Below, in pieces: positions 14,951-21,349 of a stretch of 21,349 bases of DNA. Numbering within the stretch: position 1 is the first letter of the stretch; each line of letters opens with the position of its first letter. The notes under the pieces are model-generated. The model was given only the letters and a program-made list of their open reading frames with translations, did no database searches and was not told the origin of the DNA. The DNA comes from Planctomycetota bacterium (GTDB lineage Bacteria > Planctomycetota > Phycisphaerae > FEN-1346 > JAACEH01), in contig JAFGPY010000188.1 in assembly GCA_016935955.1 (NCBI GenBank), forward strand, positions 1 through 21,349, written 5' to 3'. Made by a program: the position numbers and the translations under genes.

Positions 14951-15058
14951 GTGGTCGTGGCAACAAGCAAACCGGGCCGTGGCCCGGGGAATCGCAGAAC
15001 CGCATCCTTGCGGTCCATGGGCATACGGCACCGTCCATGTGGCACAGCTACCGACCAC
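14951..15058. other. Cluster of inverted repeats in non-coding gap; candidate structured RNA
   Basis: The gap 14620-15166 holds no convincing gene. Besides the leader and promoter it contains, in plus coordinates, GTGGTCG (14951-14957) complementary to CGACCAC (15052-15058), enclosing three hairpins: CCGGGCC/GGCCCGG (14972-14987), ACCGCA/TGCGGT with a four-base loop (14999-15014), and CATGG..ACGG/CCGT..CCATG (15016-15039). This makes a closed four-way junction of 108 nt. The strand cannot be decided from pairing alone. It lacks tRNA T-arm and CCA features, and no known riboswitch core was recognised. Chance pairing in GC-rich DNA is possible. Between 15060 and 15166 only short inverted repeats (for example CTGAAA/TTTCAG at about 15084-15106) were seen. 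Confidence 0.35.
14961..14987 (-). terminator. Candidate intrinsic terminator after the TMTC-like gene
   Basis: On the minus strand CCGGGCC (14987-14981) pairs with GGCCCGG (14978-14972), followed by TTTGCTTGTTG (14971-14961). The stem is strong but the U-tract is interrupted. It lies about 180 nt after the stop of the 734-residue gene and before the EPS promoter, a sensible place to end that transcript. It overlaps one hairpin of the inverted-repeat cluster, so the two readings compete. Confidence 0.45.
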
Positions 15059-15166
15059 TTATCGGGCGTTCGGGCTCAGATTCTGAAAGGAAATCGCTGT
15101 TTCAGCCGCAGAAATGAACGCTGAAGGTTATGCGGCGCTTTCCAGCGACCGGCCCCGAGGCACCGC

Positions 15167-17371
15167 CTACGGACCGGGCGTCTGCAGGCGCTTCAGCAAT
15201 TGCCGGGCTCCGGTGTGGCCGGGACTCATCTGCAGGACGCGCTGCAGTCCCTCGATGGCCGCCGCCGTGTCGCCCGCCTCGGCCTGGGCGCGGCTCAACC
15301 GGAACAGCGCCACCGCCGATTGCGGCTGAAGTTCGACCACCTTGCGCCAGTGCGGCACGGCGGTGCGGTAGCGCCCCTGCTTCTCGGCCACCTCCGCCAA
15401 CCCGACATAGGCCTCCAGTTTCCTGGGCTCCAGCTTCAAAGCCCGCTCGAAGGCCTCCGCCGCCTCGACCCACCGACCCCCGGCCTGCGACAGGGTCGTG
15501 CCGAGGTTGCACAGGGCGTCGGCGTCCTGCGGATCGTTCTCAAGGGCGCGATGAAGCACGTCGATGGCCCGGTCGTACTGCCCGCGCATCAGCAGAACCA
15601 ACCCGTAGTTCGTCAGCGCCTCTTGGAAGGCGGGCTCGTCGGCCAGCACGCCCTCGAACTCCTCGATCGCCGCCTCCCACTGGCCGCCGCGAGCCAAGGC
15701 CTGGGCCAGACCGCTTCGGGCCGTCAGGTTCCCCGGCTCGATGGCCAGGGCCTCCCGGTAGAGGCGCACCGCGTCGTCGTTGCGGCCGATGTTGGTCCAC
15801 ACCCGCCCCACGCCCACCAGCGTCTGGAAGTCGTGCGGCTTCAGCGCGACGGCGCGTTCGCCGTGGACCCTCGCCTGCTCGCGGTCGCCCAGCTTGGCCA
15901 GCGACTGGGCCAGGCCGGCGTGCCCCTCGGCAAAACCGCCCCTCAGGTCGATCGCCCGGCGGTAGGCCTCGGCCGCCTCGGACCAACGGTCCACTTTGCT
16001 CAGGACGTCGCCCATGCGGGTCCACGCGGCCGGACTGTCGGCCTCGCGGCCGTGACTCGTCGTGTACCGCCATAGCGTCACGGTGTCGCGCCAGATAGCC
16101 TGCTGCTGAATCGTCAGGATCGCCCACACGCCAGCCAGCGCCAGGGCCGCGACCACGGCCGCCGACCGTGCCCGGGCTTCCCGTTGCCGCAGCCAATGAT
16201 CCGCTAGAAGCACCAGGGCCATCACCGGACCGATCAGCGGCAGGTACGTGTAGCGATCGGCCATCCGCTGCGACCCGACTTGCACCAGTCCGATGACCGG
16301 CACCAGGGTGCCCAGGTACCAGAGCCAGCCGACGAGCAAGTAAGGATGCCGCTTGCGCAAGACAATGGCTGCAACGGTCAGGGCGGCCAGCGCGGCGGCC
16401 GAGACGGCGAGCAGGTCGGTCGGCACGCCGCGCTGGGGCAGGTTCTGCCAGAGGCTGTAGAACGGCAGCAACTGGCCCGGAGCCGGCCAGACGAACTTGC
16501 CGAGGTAAGCGGCAGCAGCCACGACGGCGTTGGCCACTCGCTGCGCGAGGCCGATGGCGTCGAATGACACCTTGGCGACCACCTGGGCCTGCATCGTCAG
16601 GAGGCAACTACCGATGGTCATGGCCGCCAGGGGCAACTTCTCGATCACCGGCCGCCAACGCCACGGTCGCAGGGTCAGACGCCCCAGCGGCCAGCCGTCC
16701 AGAAGCAGCAGGATCGCCGGCACGGTGACGGCCATGGGTTTGCTGAGCAGGGCCGCGGCGAACGCGACCGCCACCAGGAGGTAGCGCCCGACCGACGGTG
16801 CGGCGGCGTAGCGCAGGTAAGCCAGCAGCGTCAGGAGGATAAATGTCGTGCAAAGGAGTTCCTTGCGTTCGCTGATCCACGAGACGCACTCGACGCGAAG
16901 CGGGTGCAGGGCGAACAGTGCGGCAATGACGATGGCGGGCCAGAGCCGACCGGTCATCCGCCGCATGAGGACCACCAGCAGGGCTGCATTCAGACCGTGC
17001 AGCAGGATGCTGGTCAGATGGTGTCCCCACGGCTGCCCGAGGCCGAAGACGGCCACGTCCGCCGCGTGCGACAGCCACGTCAGCGGATGCCAGTTGGTGC
17101 CCCAGCGCGTGGAGGTGAACGCCCAGCCGACGGTTTTCCAGGAAAGACTGTGGAGGTAGCCATTGTAACGAACGTAGGTGCCATCATCCCAGTTGAGAAA
17201 CTCGCCGCGCAGCGACGGCAGGTAGACGAGGATCGTCACGACGGCAAGGACGATTGCGGCCGCTACGGCCTGCCGGCCCGACCCGGCAGCGGTCGCCGGT
17301 ACAGGAGCAACGTCGGCGCCCGTGTTGCGGCTCTTGTTGCGTCGTTTGGTCTTGTCGGATTTGGCGGCCAC
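15167..17371 (-). CDS. TMTC-like GT-C membrane protein with C-terminal TPR domain (putative O-glycosyltransferase)
   Basis: This 734-residue protein resembles the TMTC family: a GT-C-fold multipass region joined to TPRs. After a basic, polar N-terminus (1-33) about ten TM segments run from 36 to 423. Landmarks are LNWDDGTYV (59-67, with acidic D62/D63 in the first extracytoplasmic loop where GT-C enzymes keep catalytic Asp), NWHPLTWLSH (93-102), HPLRVECVSWISERKELL (156-173) and QRMADRYTYLPLIG (368-381). TPR units fill about 447-734, presumably on the extracytoplasmic side. Eukaryotic TMTCs are O-mannosyltransferases; for bacterial homologues substrate and activity are an inference. The start is GTG 17369-17371 with no Shine-Dalgarno and a -10 element 6 nt before it, suggesting leaderless translation. 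It lies 73 nt after the HDOD gene and upstream of the EPS operon, so it could glycosylate surface proteins handled there. Confidence 0.82.
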   Translation of the reverse strand: MAAKSDKTKRRNKSRNTGADVAPVPATAAGSGRQAVAAAIVLAVVTILVYLPSLRGEFLNWDDGTYVRYNGYLHSLSWKTVGWAFTSTRWGTNWHPLTWLSHAADVAVFGLGQPWGHHLTSILLHGLNAALLVVLMRRMTGRLWPAIVIAALFALHPLRVECVSWISERKELLCTTFILLTLLAYLRYAAAPSVGRYLLVAVAFAAALLSKPMAVTVPAILLLLDGWPLGRLTLRPWRWRPVIEKLPLAAMTIGSCLLTMQAQVVAKVSFDAIGLAQRVANAVVAAAAYLGKFVWPAPGQLLPFYSLWQNLPQRGVPTDLLAVSAAALAALTVAAIVLRKRHPYLLVGWLWYLGTLVPVIGLVQVGSQRMADRYTYLPLIGPVMALVLLADHWLRQREARARSAAVVAALALAGVWAILTIQQQAIWRDTVTLWRYTTSHGREADSPAAWTRMGDVLSKVDRWSEAAEAYRRAIDLRGGFAEGHAGLAQSLAKLGDREQARVHGERAVALKPHDFQTLVGVGRVWTNIGRNDDAVRLYREALAIEPGNLTARSGLAQALARGGQWEAAIEEFEGVLADEPAFQEALTNYGLVLLMRGQYDRAIDVLHRALENDPQDADALCNLGTTLSQAGGRWVEAAEAFERALKLEPRKLEAYVGLAEVAEKQGRYRTAVPHWRKVVELQPQSAVALFRLSRAQAEAGDTAAAIEGLQRVLQMSPGHTGARQLLKRLQTPGP

Positions 17372-17377
17372 ACAGCC

Positions 17378-17406
17378 ACTATAACGTGCCGCTGCCGGCC
17401 GGGCAA
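17378..17406 (-). promoter_or_regulatory. Promoter abutting the TMTC-like gene start
   Basis: TTGCCC (17406-17401), a 17-nt spacer and TATAGT (17383-17378) lie immediately before GTG 17371. A start site 7 nt past the -10 falls on the G of GTG, predicting a leaderless mRNA. Confidence 0.5.
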
Positions 17407-17434
17407 GGTTGCACGGCCGGCTCCCCCCAGCGGC
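17388..17434 (-). other. Strong bulged hairpin between HDOD and TMTC-like genes
   Basis: On the minus strand GCCGCT (17434-17429), a GGGGGGA bulge and GCCGGCCG (17421-17414) pair with CGGCCGGC (17401-17394) and AGCGGC (17393-17388) around a 12-nt loop, giving 14 bp in all. No U-tract follows. It may end HDOD transcription with help from a factor, or act on DNA: the -35 hexamer of the next promoter lies at the loop. Confidence 0.4.
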
Positions 17435-17444
17435 TTGGGTGTTG

Positions 17445-18464
17445 TCACGAACCGCCGACCGTGGCCTGGTCGGGCGAAGCGGAATCGTCGGGCGTTCCGC
17501 CGGTCACTGATTGTATAGCCTCGTTCCAGACGTCCACCTCGCCGGGTTCCGGTGAGGCGGCCTGGTTCATCTGGCCTAATAAGTCGTCCGAGATCTCAAT
17601 CGACAGCAACCGCGAGAACTGACGAATCGACGGCACGAGGTCGCGGACAAACGGCACGATGAACGTCGGCGGCCAGCGGAGGTAGTCGCGGAACAGGCGA
17701 ATACAGCGGAGGATGTTGGCGTGCGTGCGGCCCTGGCAAATCAGACGCGACAACGAGTCGGCCGCCTGCATGGCCCGCGCCAGGCGATAGTCGTCGTAGT
17801 TCGTCGGCCGCAGCGCGTCGGGGCTGTGGTGCGCGCCGATCGGGCCGACGATTGAGTCGGGTACGTTCCACATACTCAGCAGATAGACCCCGACGTCCAT
17901 GTGGTTGGTGCCCAGCAGGGACTGCTCGATCTCGTGCACCTCGACCGACGAATCGTCCCTGACAACATTCAGCACGTCAACGTAGTGCTCCGGCACCGTG
18001 GTGATCATGGCCAGCATGCCCAGGTCCTGAAGCAGCGCCGCCGTGAAGGCCTCTTCCATGAAGTGCCCGCGCGTCCGCTCTTCGATGATCTTGGCCGCAA
18101 CCGACGACAGCAGGCTCATGTTCCAGATGCAACGCATGTGCGGCGATTGTGTCGCCGCGTGAGAGAATTCCGTTACCACGCTGAAGCCCAGAACCACCGA
18201 GAGCGAGGCCCGCAGGCCGAGACGCACCAGCGCCTGGGTCACGGTTCCGGCCTTGGCCGTGGCCCCGAAGAACGACGAGTTGGCCAACCGCAGGATCCGC
18301 GCCGCCAGGGCCGGGTCGCGGCTGACCACGTGCGCGATATCCCCCAGCGACACGTCGGCGTTCCTGGCCAGAGCCAACACCTCGATGGCCACTCCTGGAA
18401 TCGTCGGTAGCTCCTCGGATGCGGCAATGCAGTCGAAAACTGCGTCTGAAGCCGTCTTGCTCAC
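17445..18464 (-). CDS. HDOD-domain signal-transduction protein
   Basis: This 339-residue cytoplasmic protein is essentially one HDOD domain (about 15-215) with a C-terminal extension. The family pattern is clear: LPTIPGVAIEVLALARN (19-35), SRDPALAARILRLANSSFFG (48-67), AALLQDLGM (142-150) in place of the HD motif of true HD phosphohydrolases, and the later GTNHMDVGVYLL ... AHHSPD (185-215). HDOD proteins are non-catalytic adaptors often tied to chemotaxis, c-di-GMP or stress signalling; no partner domain is fused here, so the pathway is unknown. The C-terminal 120 residues are helical with no recognised domain and end in an acidic, Ser/Thr-rich tail. The start is GTG 18462-18464 with GGGGG about 7 nt upstream. 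Its own promoter lies at 18570-18598. The TMTC-like gene follows after 73 nt. Confidence 0.88.
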   Translation of the reverse strand: MSKTASDAVFDCIAASEELPTIPGVAIEVLALARNADVSLGDIAHVVSRDPALAARILRLANSSFFGATAKAGTVTQALVRLGLRASLSVVLGFSVVTEFSHAATQSPHMRCIWNMSLLSSVAAKIIEERTRGHFMEEAFTAALLQDLGMLAMITTVPEHYVDVLNVVRDDSSVEVHEIEQSLLGTNHMDVGVYLLSMWNVPDSIVGPIGAHHSPDALRPTNYDDYRLARAMQAADSLSRLICQGRTHANILRCIRLFRDYLRWPPTFIVPFVRDLVPSIRQFSRLLSIEISDDLLGQMNQAASPEPGEVDVWNEAIQSVTGGTPDDSASPDQATVGGS

Positions 18465-18569
18465 GCGTTACCCCCGTCTGTTCCTTCCCACCGGTGTCAT
18501 CACAGTACAGTTGCAGCCCTATCAGTATCGCTACATACCGGCCAGTCACAGTGTGGGGTAAAGACCCCA

Positions 18570-18598
18570 ATCATATAGGCACTCATTAATATTGCCAA
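18570..18598 (-). promoter_or_regulatory. Sigma70-type promoter of the HDOD gene
   Basis: TTGGCA (18598-18593), exactly 17 nt, then TATGAT (18575-18570), each one mismatch from consensus, in a locally AT-rich patch. The predicted start near 18563 gives a leader of about 100 nt. A GGGGT/ACCCC hairpin (18555-18568) lies right at the predicted start. The rest of the gap 18599-18722 shows no gene. Confidence 0.65.
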
Positions 18599-18722
18599 GC
18601 GGTTGGCACCCTGGGACGGCATGTGGGTGACACACGACCTTGGCATCGCAGACCGAACAAACGGTCCGGAATTCGCCGCACCGGCGGGGAGCAATAGGGA
18701 AAAACAAGCCGTGAAGCGGGGT

Positions 18723-19751
18723 TTAGGCCCTGCGGGCCTCGTCGACCATGGCCAAGTAGTTCTCGACCTTGCAGTAGTTGGCGATGCTGTTGGAACTGCT
18801 GAGGATGATGCCGCCGCCCGGATAGACCTCGTCGCGGACCCGCCGCACGGCGGCCCGCACGTCGTCCTGGTTGCCGCGGGTCAGCAGGTCGACGTCGATG
18901 TTGCCCAGCAGGCAGAGGCGATCGCCCCATGCGGCCTTCAATTGCCCCAGGTCGTAGAGACCCGGCGGCAGGGAATGCAGGGCCTCAATGCCGCAGCCCA
19001 CCAGGTCGCCCAGGATGGTATCGAGCTTGCCGCACGAATGTAGCAGCACGGGCAGATCGCGCTCGTGGGCCAAGCGGCAGATTTCGCGGTACGTCGGGAA
19101 GACCAGCAGCCGCAGGTCCGACGGCGAAACAAACGTGCCCTGGTTAAAACCCAGGTCGTCGCTGATCCAGACGGCGCCGACGCCGTCCTGGCGGACCATC
19201 CGGGCAACCTCCTCGACGATCAGTTCACTGACGCGGGCGAAGACCCGCTCGACCAGCTCTCGGTCGGTCACCAGGGCCATGCAGAACTGCTGGATGCCCA
19301 TCAGCCAGGTGCCCCACTCGAAGGGCCCGTGGCAGCGGGCGATCATCTTCATGCCGTCGGCCAGCCGCGGCCGCGCCTTGGCGAAGTTGCTGCACGTCGT
19401 CGCCGACGGATCGGGCCACGGGTAGGCCTCGAACTCCGCGGCCGTGGTGATGGGCCCTTGCTGCTCGTCGATGTACGAGCGCTCGCCGGCCAGCCCTCCG
19501 GCCGCGTCGCCCAGGACGCTGGCGCGGTTGAATTCCAGGACGAGGTCGCTGTAGACGTTCATGTAGTCGTAGCCAAGCGCCTTCTGGAACTCCAGCAGCG
19601 AGAGCACGTCGCGGCGCGAGGTGGGCCGGCCCATGATGGCCGTCATGATCTCGTCGTCGGCGTGCAGTTCCATCATCGCCATGGGCCGCCCGACGTCTTC
19701 TCGCCGCAGGGCCCGCTCCAACCGTCCGAAATCCGCCGCCTGAGTGTTCAC
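18723..19751 (-). CDS. Uroporphyrinogen decarboxylase superfamily protein (CmuA/MtaA-like)
   Basis: This 342-residue TIM-barrel protein belongs to the URO-D superfamily, which includes haem biosynthesis HemE and corrinoid-dependent methyltransferases. The motif LLHSCGKLDTIL (236-247) with H238 and C240 matches the HxC zinc site of the MtaA/MtbA/CmuA branch; WISDDLGFNQG (195-205) and LLGNIDVDLLTRG (281-293) are also branch-like. The third metal ligand of MtaA-type enzymes, a late cysteine, is not present at the expected place: the segment reads GGGIILSSSNSIANYC (312-327), with C327 further on. The N-terminal signature arginines of true HemE were not recognised, so haem synthesis is unlikely. 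The start is GTG 19749-19751 with GGGG upstream; ATG codons about 23 residues in are alternatives. It stands alone, divergent from the plus-strand pair. Methyl-transfer activity is an inference. Confidence 0.82.
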   Translation of the reverse strand: MNTQAADFGRLERALRREDVGRPMAMMELHADDEIMTAIMGRPTSRRDVLSLLEFQKALGYDYMNVYSDLVLEFNRASVLGDAAGGLAGERSYIDEQQGPITTAAEFEAYPWPDPSATTCSNFAKARPRLADGMKMIARCHGPFEWGTWLMGIQQFCMALVTDRELVERVFARVSELIVEEVARMVRQDGVGAVWISDDLGFNQGTFVSPSDLRLLVFPTYREICRLAHERDLPVLLHSCGKLDTILGDLVGCGIEALHSLPPGLYDLGQLKAAWGDRLCLLGNIDVDLLTRGNQDDVRAAVRRVRDEVYPGGGIILSSSNSIANYCKVENYLAMVDEARRA

Positions 19752-19777
19752 GATGTTTCCCCGGATTGGCCGATAAC

Positions 19778-19791
19778 CACTTCAGGAAGTG
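19778..19791. promoter_or_regulatory. 14-bp palindrome in divergent intergenic region (candidate operator)
   Basis: CACTTC-AG-GAAGTG is a perfect inverted repeat with a 2-bp centre, 27 bp upstream of the URO-D family GTG and 67 bp from the plus-strand -10. The position suits a dimeric repressor, but no regulator gene is nearby. Next to it, GACG is repeated in tandem about 3.5 times (19797-19810). Confidence 0.35.
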
Positions 19792-19857
19792 TACCCGACG
19801 GACGGACGGAGGCATGGTGATTTCCGTCACCCTCGGACTGGCCTTCTGGCAGGCGTC

Positions 19858-19866
19858 TGGTACAAT
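19858..19866 (+). promoter_or_regulatory. Extended -10 promoter of the plus-strand pair
   Basis: TGG-TACAAT fits the extended -10 pattern TGnTATAAT with one mismatch in the hexamer; no good -35 is present, as is common for this class. The predicted start near 19873 rules out the in-frame ATG at 19814 and points to a TTG start downstream. Confidence 0.5.
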
Positions 19867-19900
19867 AGCCCCTGGCGAGTCATTGCATTCGGAGCTGCGA

Positions 19901-20383
19901 TTGAAACTCCAGGAGATTACGAGCGAACTTCTCTCGCAGGCCGTCGCCGTCTACCTCCAATTGGCCTATCCACAGGGCGCCACGTCGGACGCCGTGCGGC
20001 TGCGGGCCACACTGCCGCCGGGACTCAGCGGCCACGGGCTGCTCGACGACGAACGATTTGAGCGACTCCCCGGAGGTCAGGAGGACGGTCAGGTGCAGCG
20101 GTACAACCTGCGGCTCGGCAACGAAAGCTACCCGCACATGAAACTCGGCGTGGACCGCATCTCCGGCACGGACGATTTCGTGTTTGTCGTCGACACGCAC
20201 GACAAGCACTTCGCGATGATGGTCCAGCAGAATGAGCAGGCTCAGTACAAGGCCCTTCTGGACCGCAACGACGCCATGAAACAGGCTATCGAACGGGCCT
20301 GGACCGAAGCCGGTCTGCCGACGTTCGAGAACTACCTGCGCCGTCGTCTGGCCGGCCTGAGCCGCCGCGCGGCCGACCAATGA
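19901..20383 (+). CDS. Small cytoplasmic protein of unknown function
   Basis: I do not recognise this protein. With the chosen TTG start at 19901-19903 it has 160 residues, no cysteine, no signal peptide and no membrane segment. It begins with an amphipathic helix (MKLQEITSELLSQAVAVYLQ), then a central part with likely beta strands, VQRYNLRLGNESYPHMKLGV (65-84) and DDFVFVVDTHDKHFAMMV (91-108), and ends in a charged helical region (NEQAQYKALLDRNDAMKQAI, 111-130; then ERAWTEAGLPTFENYLRRRL). The start is preferred because GGAG (19891-19894) lies 6 nt upstream and the promoter lies at 19858-19866; TTG at 19883 and ATG at 19814 are in frame alternatives. The sensor gene follows after 13 nt, so the two are probably co-transcribed; a role in that signalling pathway is possible but unproven. 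Confidence 0.75.
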   Translation: MKLQEITSELLSQAVAVYLQLAYPQGATSDAVRLRATLPPGLSGHGLLDDERFERLPGGQEDGQVQRYNLRLGNESYPHMKLGVDRISGTDDFVFVVDTHDKHFAMMVQQNEQAQYKALLDRNDAMKQAIERAWTEAGLPTFENYLRRRLAGLSRRAADQ

Positions 20384-20396
20384 ACGCAGCACCGTT

Positions 20397-21349
20397 ATGC
20401 AGAATCATCTGAGACTGGGTCACAAACTCATCATCCTGGTCGTCCTGACGGCCGCCGTCTCGGTCTGCGTGCCGAGCATGCTGGTCATCAAGCTCAGCAC
20501 CAGGACCATCGAACGCCAGGTCGCCGACCTGACGCGCAGCCAGGCCCACAGCGGCGCCCTGGCGGTGCAGCTGAAGATCAACGACAACATCCGCGAGGTC
20601 ATCGGCCTGAGCGACAGGCTGACCGAACTGGAGGCCGGCCGCGACCGCCGGGAGGTCGTCGTTCGCGACTGGCTGAACGAGAACCCCGACGCCTCGATGG
20701 TCGGGGCCGGCGGCGACGCGCCGGACGGCGGATGGTACACGCAACGAAACGAGGAAACGGTCAACGAGCCCATTCCGCTGCTCGTCGGCATCCACGAGCA
20801 CACGCCGTACGGCCAAGTGCTGGTCAACCTGGAGCGGCGCGACCAGGGACCGCCGCTGCTGGTCATGACGGCCAACCGCGAGGGCCGCATGATGGTCGTC
20901 ACCAAGTGGCGACTAGACCCGTTCAGCGAACTGCTGCGCGACACGCGGCTCGGGCAGACCGGCTACCTGATGCTCGTCGACCAGCGCGGACTGCTGCTGG
21001 CCCATCCGCAATTGGTTACCCCAGGCAAAGAGGCGTCGCCGTTGAAGATGGGACAGGACCTGAAGGACCTTGAGCTGGTTCGCGATGCCTTCTCGGCGAA
21101 GCCGCCCGCGACGCGGCTGTCACGGTACGACAACGAGTTGGGCAACCGCGTCGTGGCCGCTGCCGCCCTGGTGCCCAAGCCCGCCAACTCGCTGAACTCC
21201 ACGTTGCACTTGGCCGTGATCGCCCAGGAGCCGGAACGCGAGGCCATGCAAGATGTCGTCAACATGAAGCGCCAGGTCCTGCTCTGGGGCTCGACCACCG
21301 GTTTGGTGGCCGTGCTGCTGGGGCTGGCCATCGTCGGCCAGATCACCCG
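20397..21349 (+). CDS. Membrane sensor with Cache-like extracytoplasmic domain, 3' end outside window
   Basis: 317 codons are present; the gene runs off the right edge. TM1 spans about 11-32 and TM2 about 295-315, framing roughly 260 extracytoplasmic residues. Within these, LGQTGYLMLVDQRGLLLAHPQ (about 185-205) is typical of double-Cache ligand-binding domains (pattern GxxGYxxxxDxxGxxxxHP). Such sensors continue into HAMP plus a histidine kinase, chemotaxis signalling, GGDEF or PP2C-type phosphatase domain; the output lies outside the window, so the class cannot be named. ATG 20397 has no clear Shine-Dalgarno, but it puts a short basic segment directly before TM1 as expected and is 13 nt after the stop of the small gene, consistent with one transcript. 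The ligand is unknown. Confidence 0.8.
   Translation, partial: MQNHLRLGHKLIILVVLTAAVSVCVPSMLVIKLSTRTIERQVADLTRSQAHSGALAVQLKINDNIREVIGLSDRLTELEAGRDRREVVVRDWLNENPDASMVGAGGDAPDGGWYTQRNEETVNEPIPLLVGIHEHTPYGQVLVNLERRDQGPPLLVMTANREGRMMVVTKWRLDPFSELLRDTRLGQTGYLMLVDQRGLLLAHPQLVTPGKEASPLKMGQDLKDLELVRDAFSAKPPATRLSRYDNELGNRVVAAAALVPKPANSLNSTLHLAVIAQEPEREAMQDVVNMKRQVLLWGSTTGLVAVLLGLAIVGQIT

Noticed and set aside
14961..15040. Resemblance of plus-strand GCAAACC ... CGCA ... CC to a c-di-GMP-I riboswitch
   Set aside because: The tetraloop and receptor and the 3' GGUAGC/ACCGAUGG part are missing, and no plus-strand gene follows for several kilobases.
14620..15045. In-frame upstream extension of the export lipoprotein to 15045
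   Set aside because: It contains the promoter and leader, would put about 140 residues before the signal peptide, and has no good ribosome-binding site, whereas GTG 14619 has AAGGAG and leads straight into the signal peptide.
14951..15058. Four-way junction read as a tRNA
   Set aside because: Length is 108 nt, there is no TTCRA T-loop, no D-loop GG, and no plausible anticodon arm.
18555..18568. GGGGT/ACCCC hairpin as a terminator
   Set aside because: No U-tract on either strand, and it lies at the predicted HDOD transcription start.
19766..19900. ATG 19766 or ATG 19814 as start of the small plus-strand protein
   Set aside because: Both lie upstream of the predicted promoter and translate sequence unlike the rest of the protein; TTG 19901 has GGAG at 6 nt.

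Overview
The window is GC-rich bacterial DNA. It reads as a fragment of a Planctomycetota-like chromosome, possibly Phycisphaerae. That placement is inference: it rests on an exosortase/EpsI pair inside an exopolysaccharide (EPS) operon, a TMTC-like membrane protein with TPRs, a very large TPR protein, a CmuA/MtaA-like URO-D family protein, an HDOD protein and frequent GTG/TTG starts. No rRNA, tRNA, CRISPR, IS element or phage gene was seen.

Region A (about 1-14850, minus strand) is one long EPS export and surface-assembly operon of at least eight genes, running off the left edge. A strong sigma70-type promoter (14822-14849) and a roughly 195-nt leader, with a hairpin that could compete for the ribosome-binding site, precede the first gene. 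In transcription order the genes are: a Wza-type outer-membrane export lipoprotein with a split SLBB domain; a long exosortase with its Cys/Arg/His triad; EpsI, overlapping the exosortase gene by ATGA; a 1568-residue TPR protein with an N-terminal membrane anchor; a Wzc-type chain-length regulator and tyrosine autokinase; and three nucleotide-sugar genes (WlbA/WbpB-like dehydrogenase, WlbB/WbpD-like N-acetyltransferase with a Cys-rich tail, and a WbpP-like UDP-sugar epimerase cut by the window edge). Together they suggest a UDP-diacetamido-uronic-acid-type precursor, a Wza/Wzc export channel, and coupled processing of sorted surface proteins. No exosortase substrate, Wzx, Wzy or sugar aminotransferase is visible.

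Region B (14850-18600) holds a 547-nt non-coding gap (14620-15166) shared with the leader above, dense in inverted repeats; then a TMTC-like multipass GT-C protein with C-terminal TPRs that may be translated leaderless from GTG, and an HDOD-domain signalling protein with its own promoter. Both are on the minus strand.

Region C (18600-21349) has a URO-D superfamily protein on the minus strand. It is divergent from a plus-strand pair: a small protein of unknown function and a truncated membrane sensor with an extracytoplasmic Cache-like domain. The pair has an extended -10 promoter.

Starts were chosen from Shine-Dalgarno spacing, overlaps and signal peptides. Family names come from motifs read by eye, without any database search.
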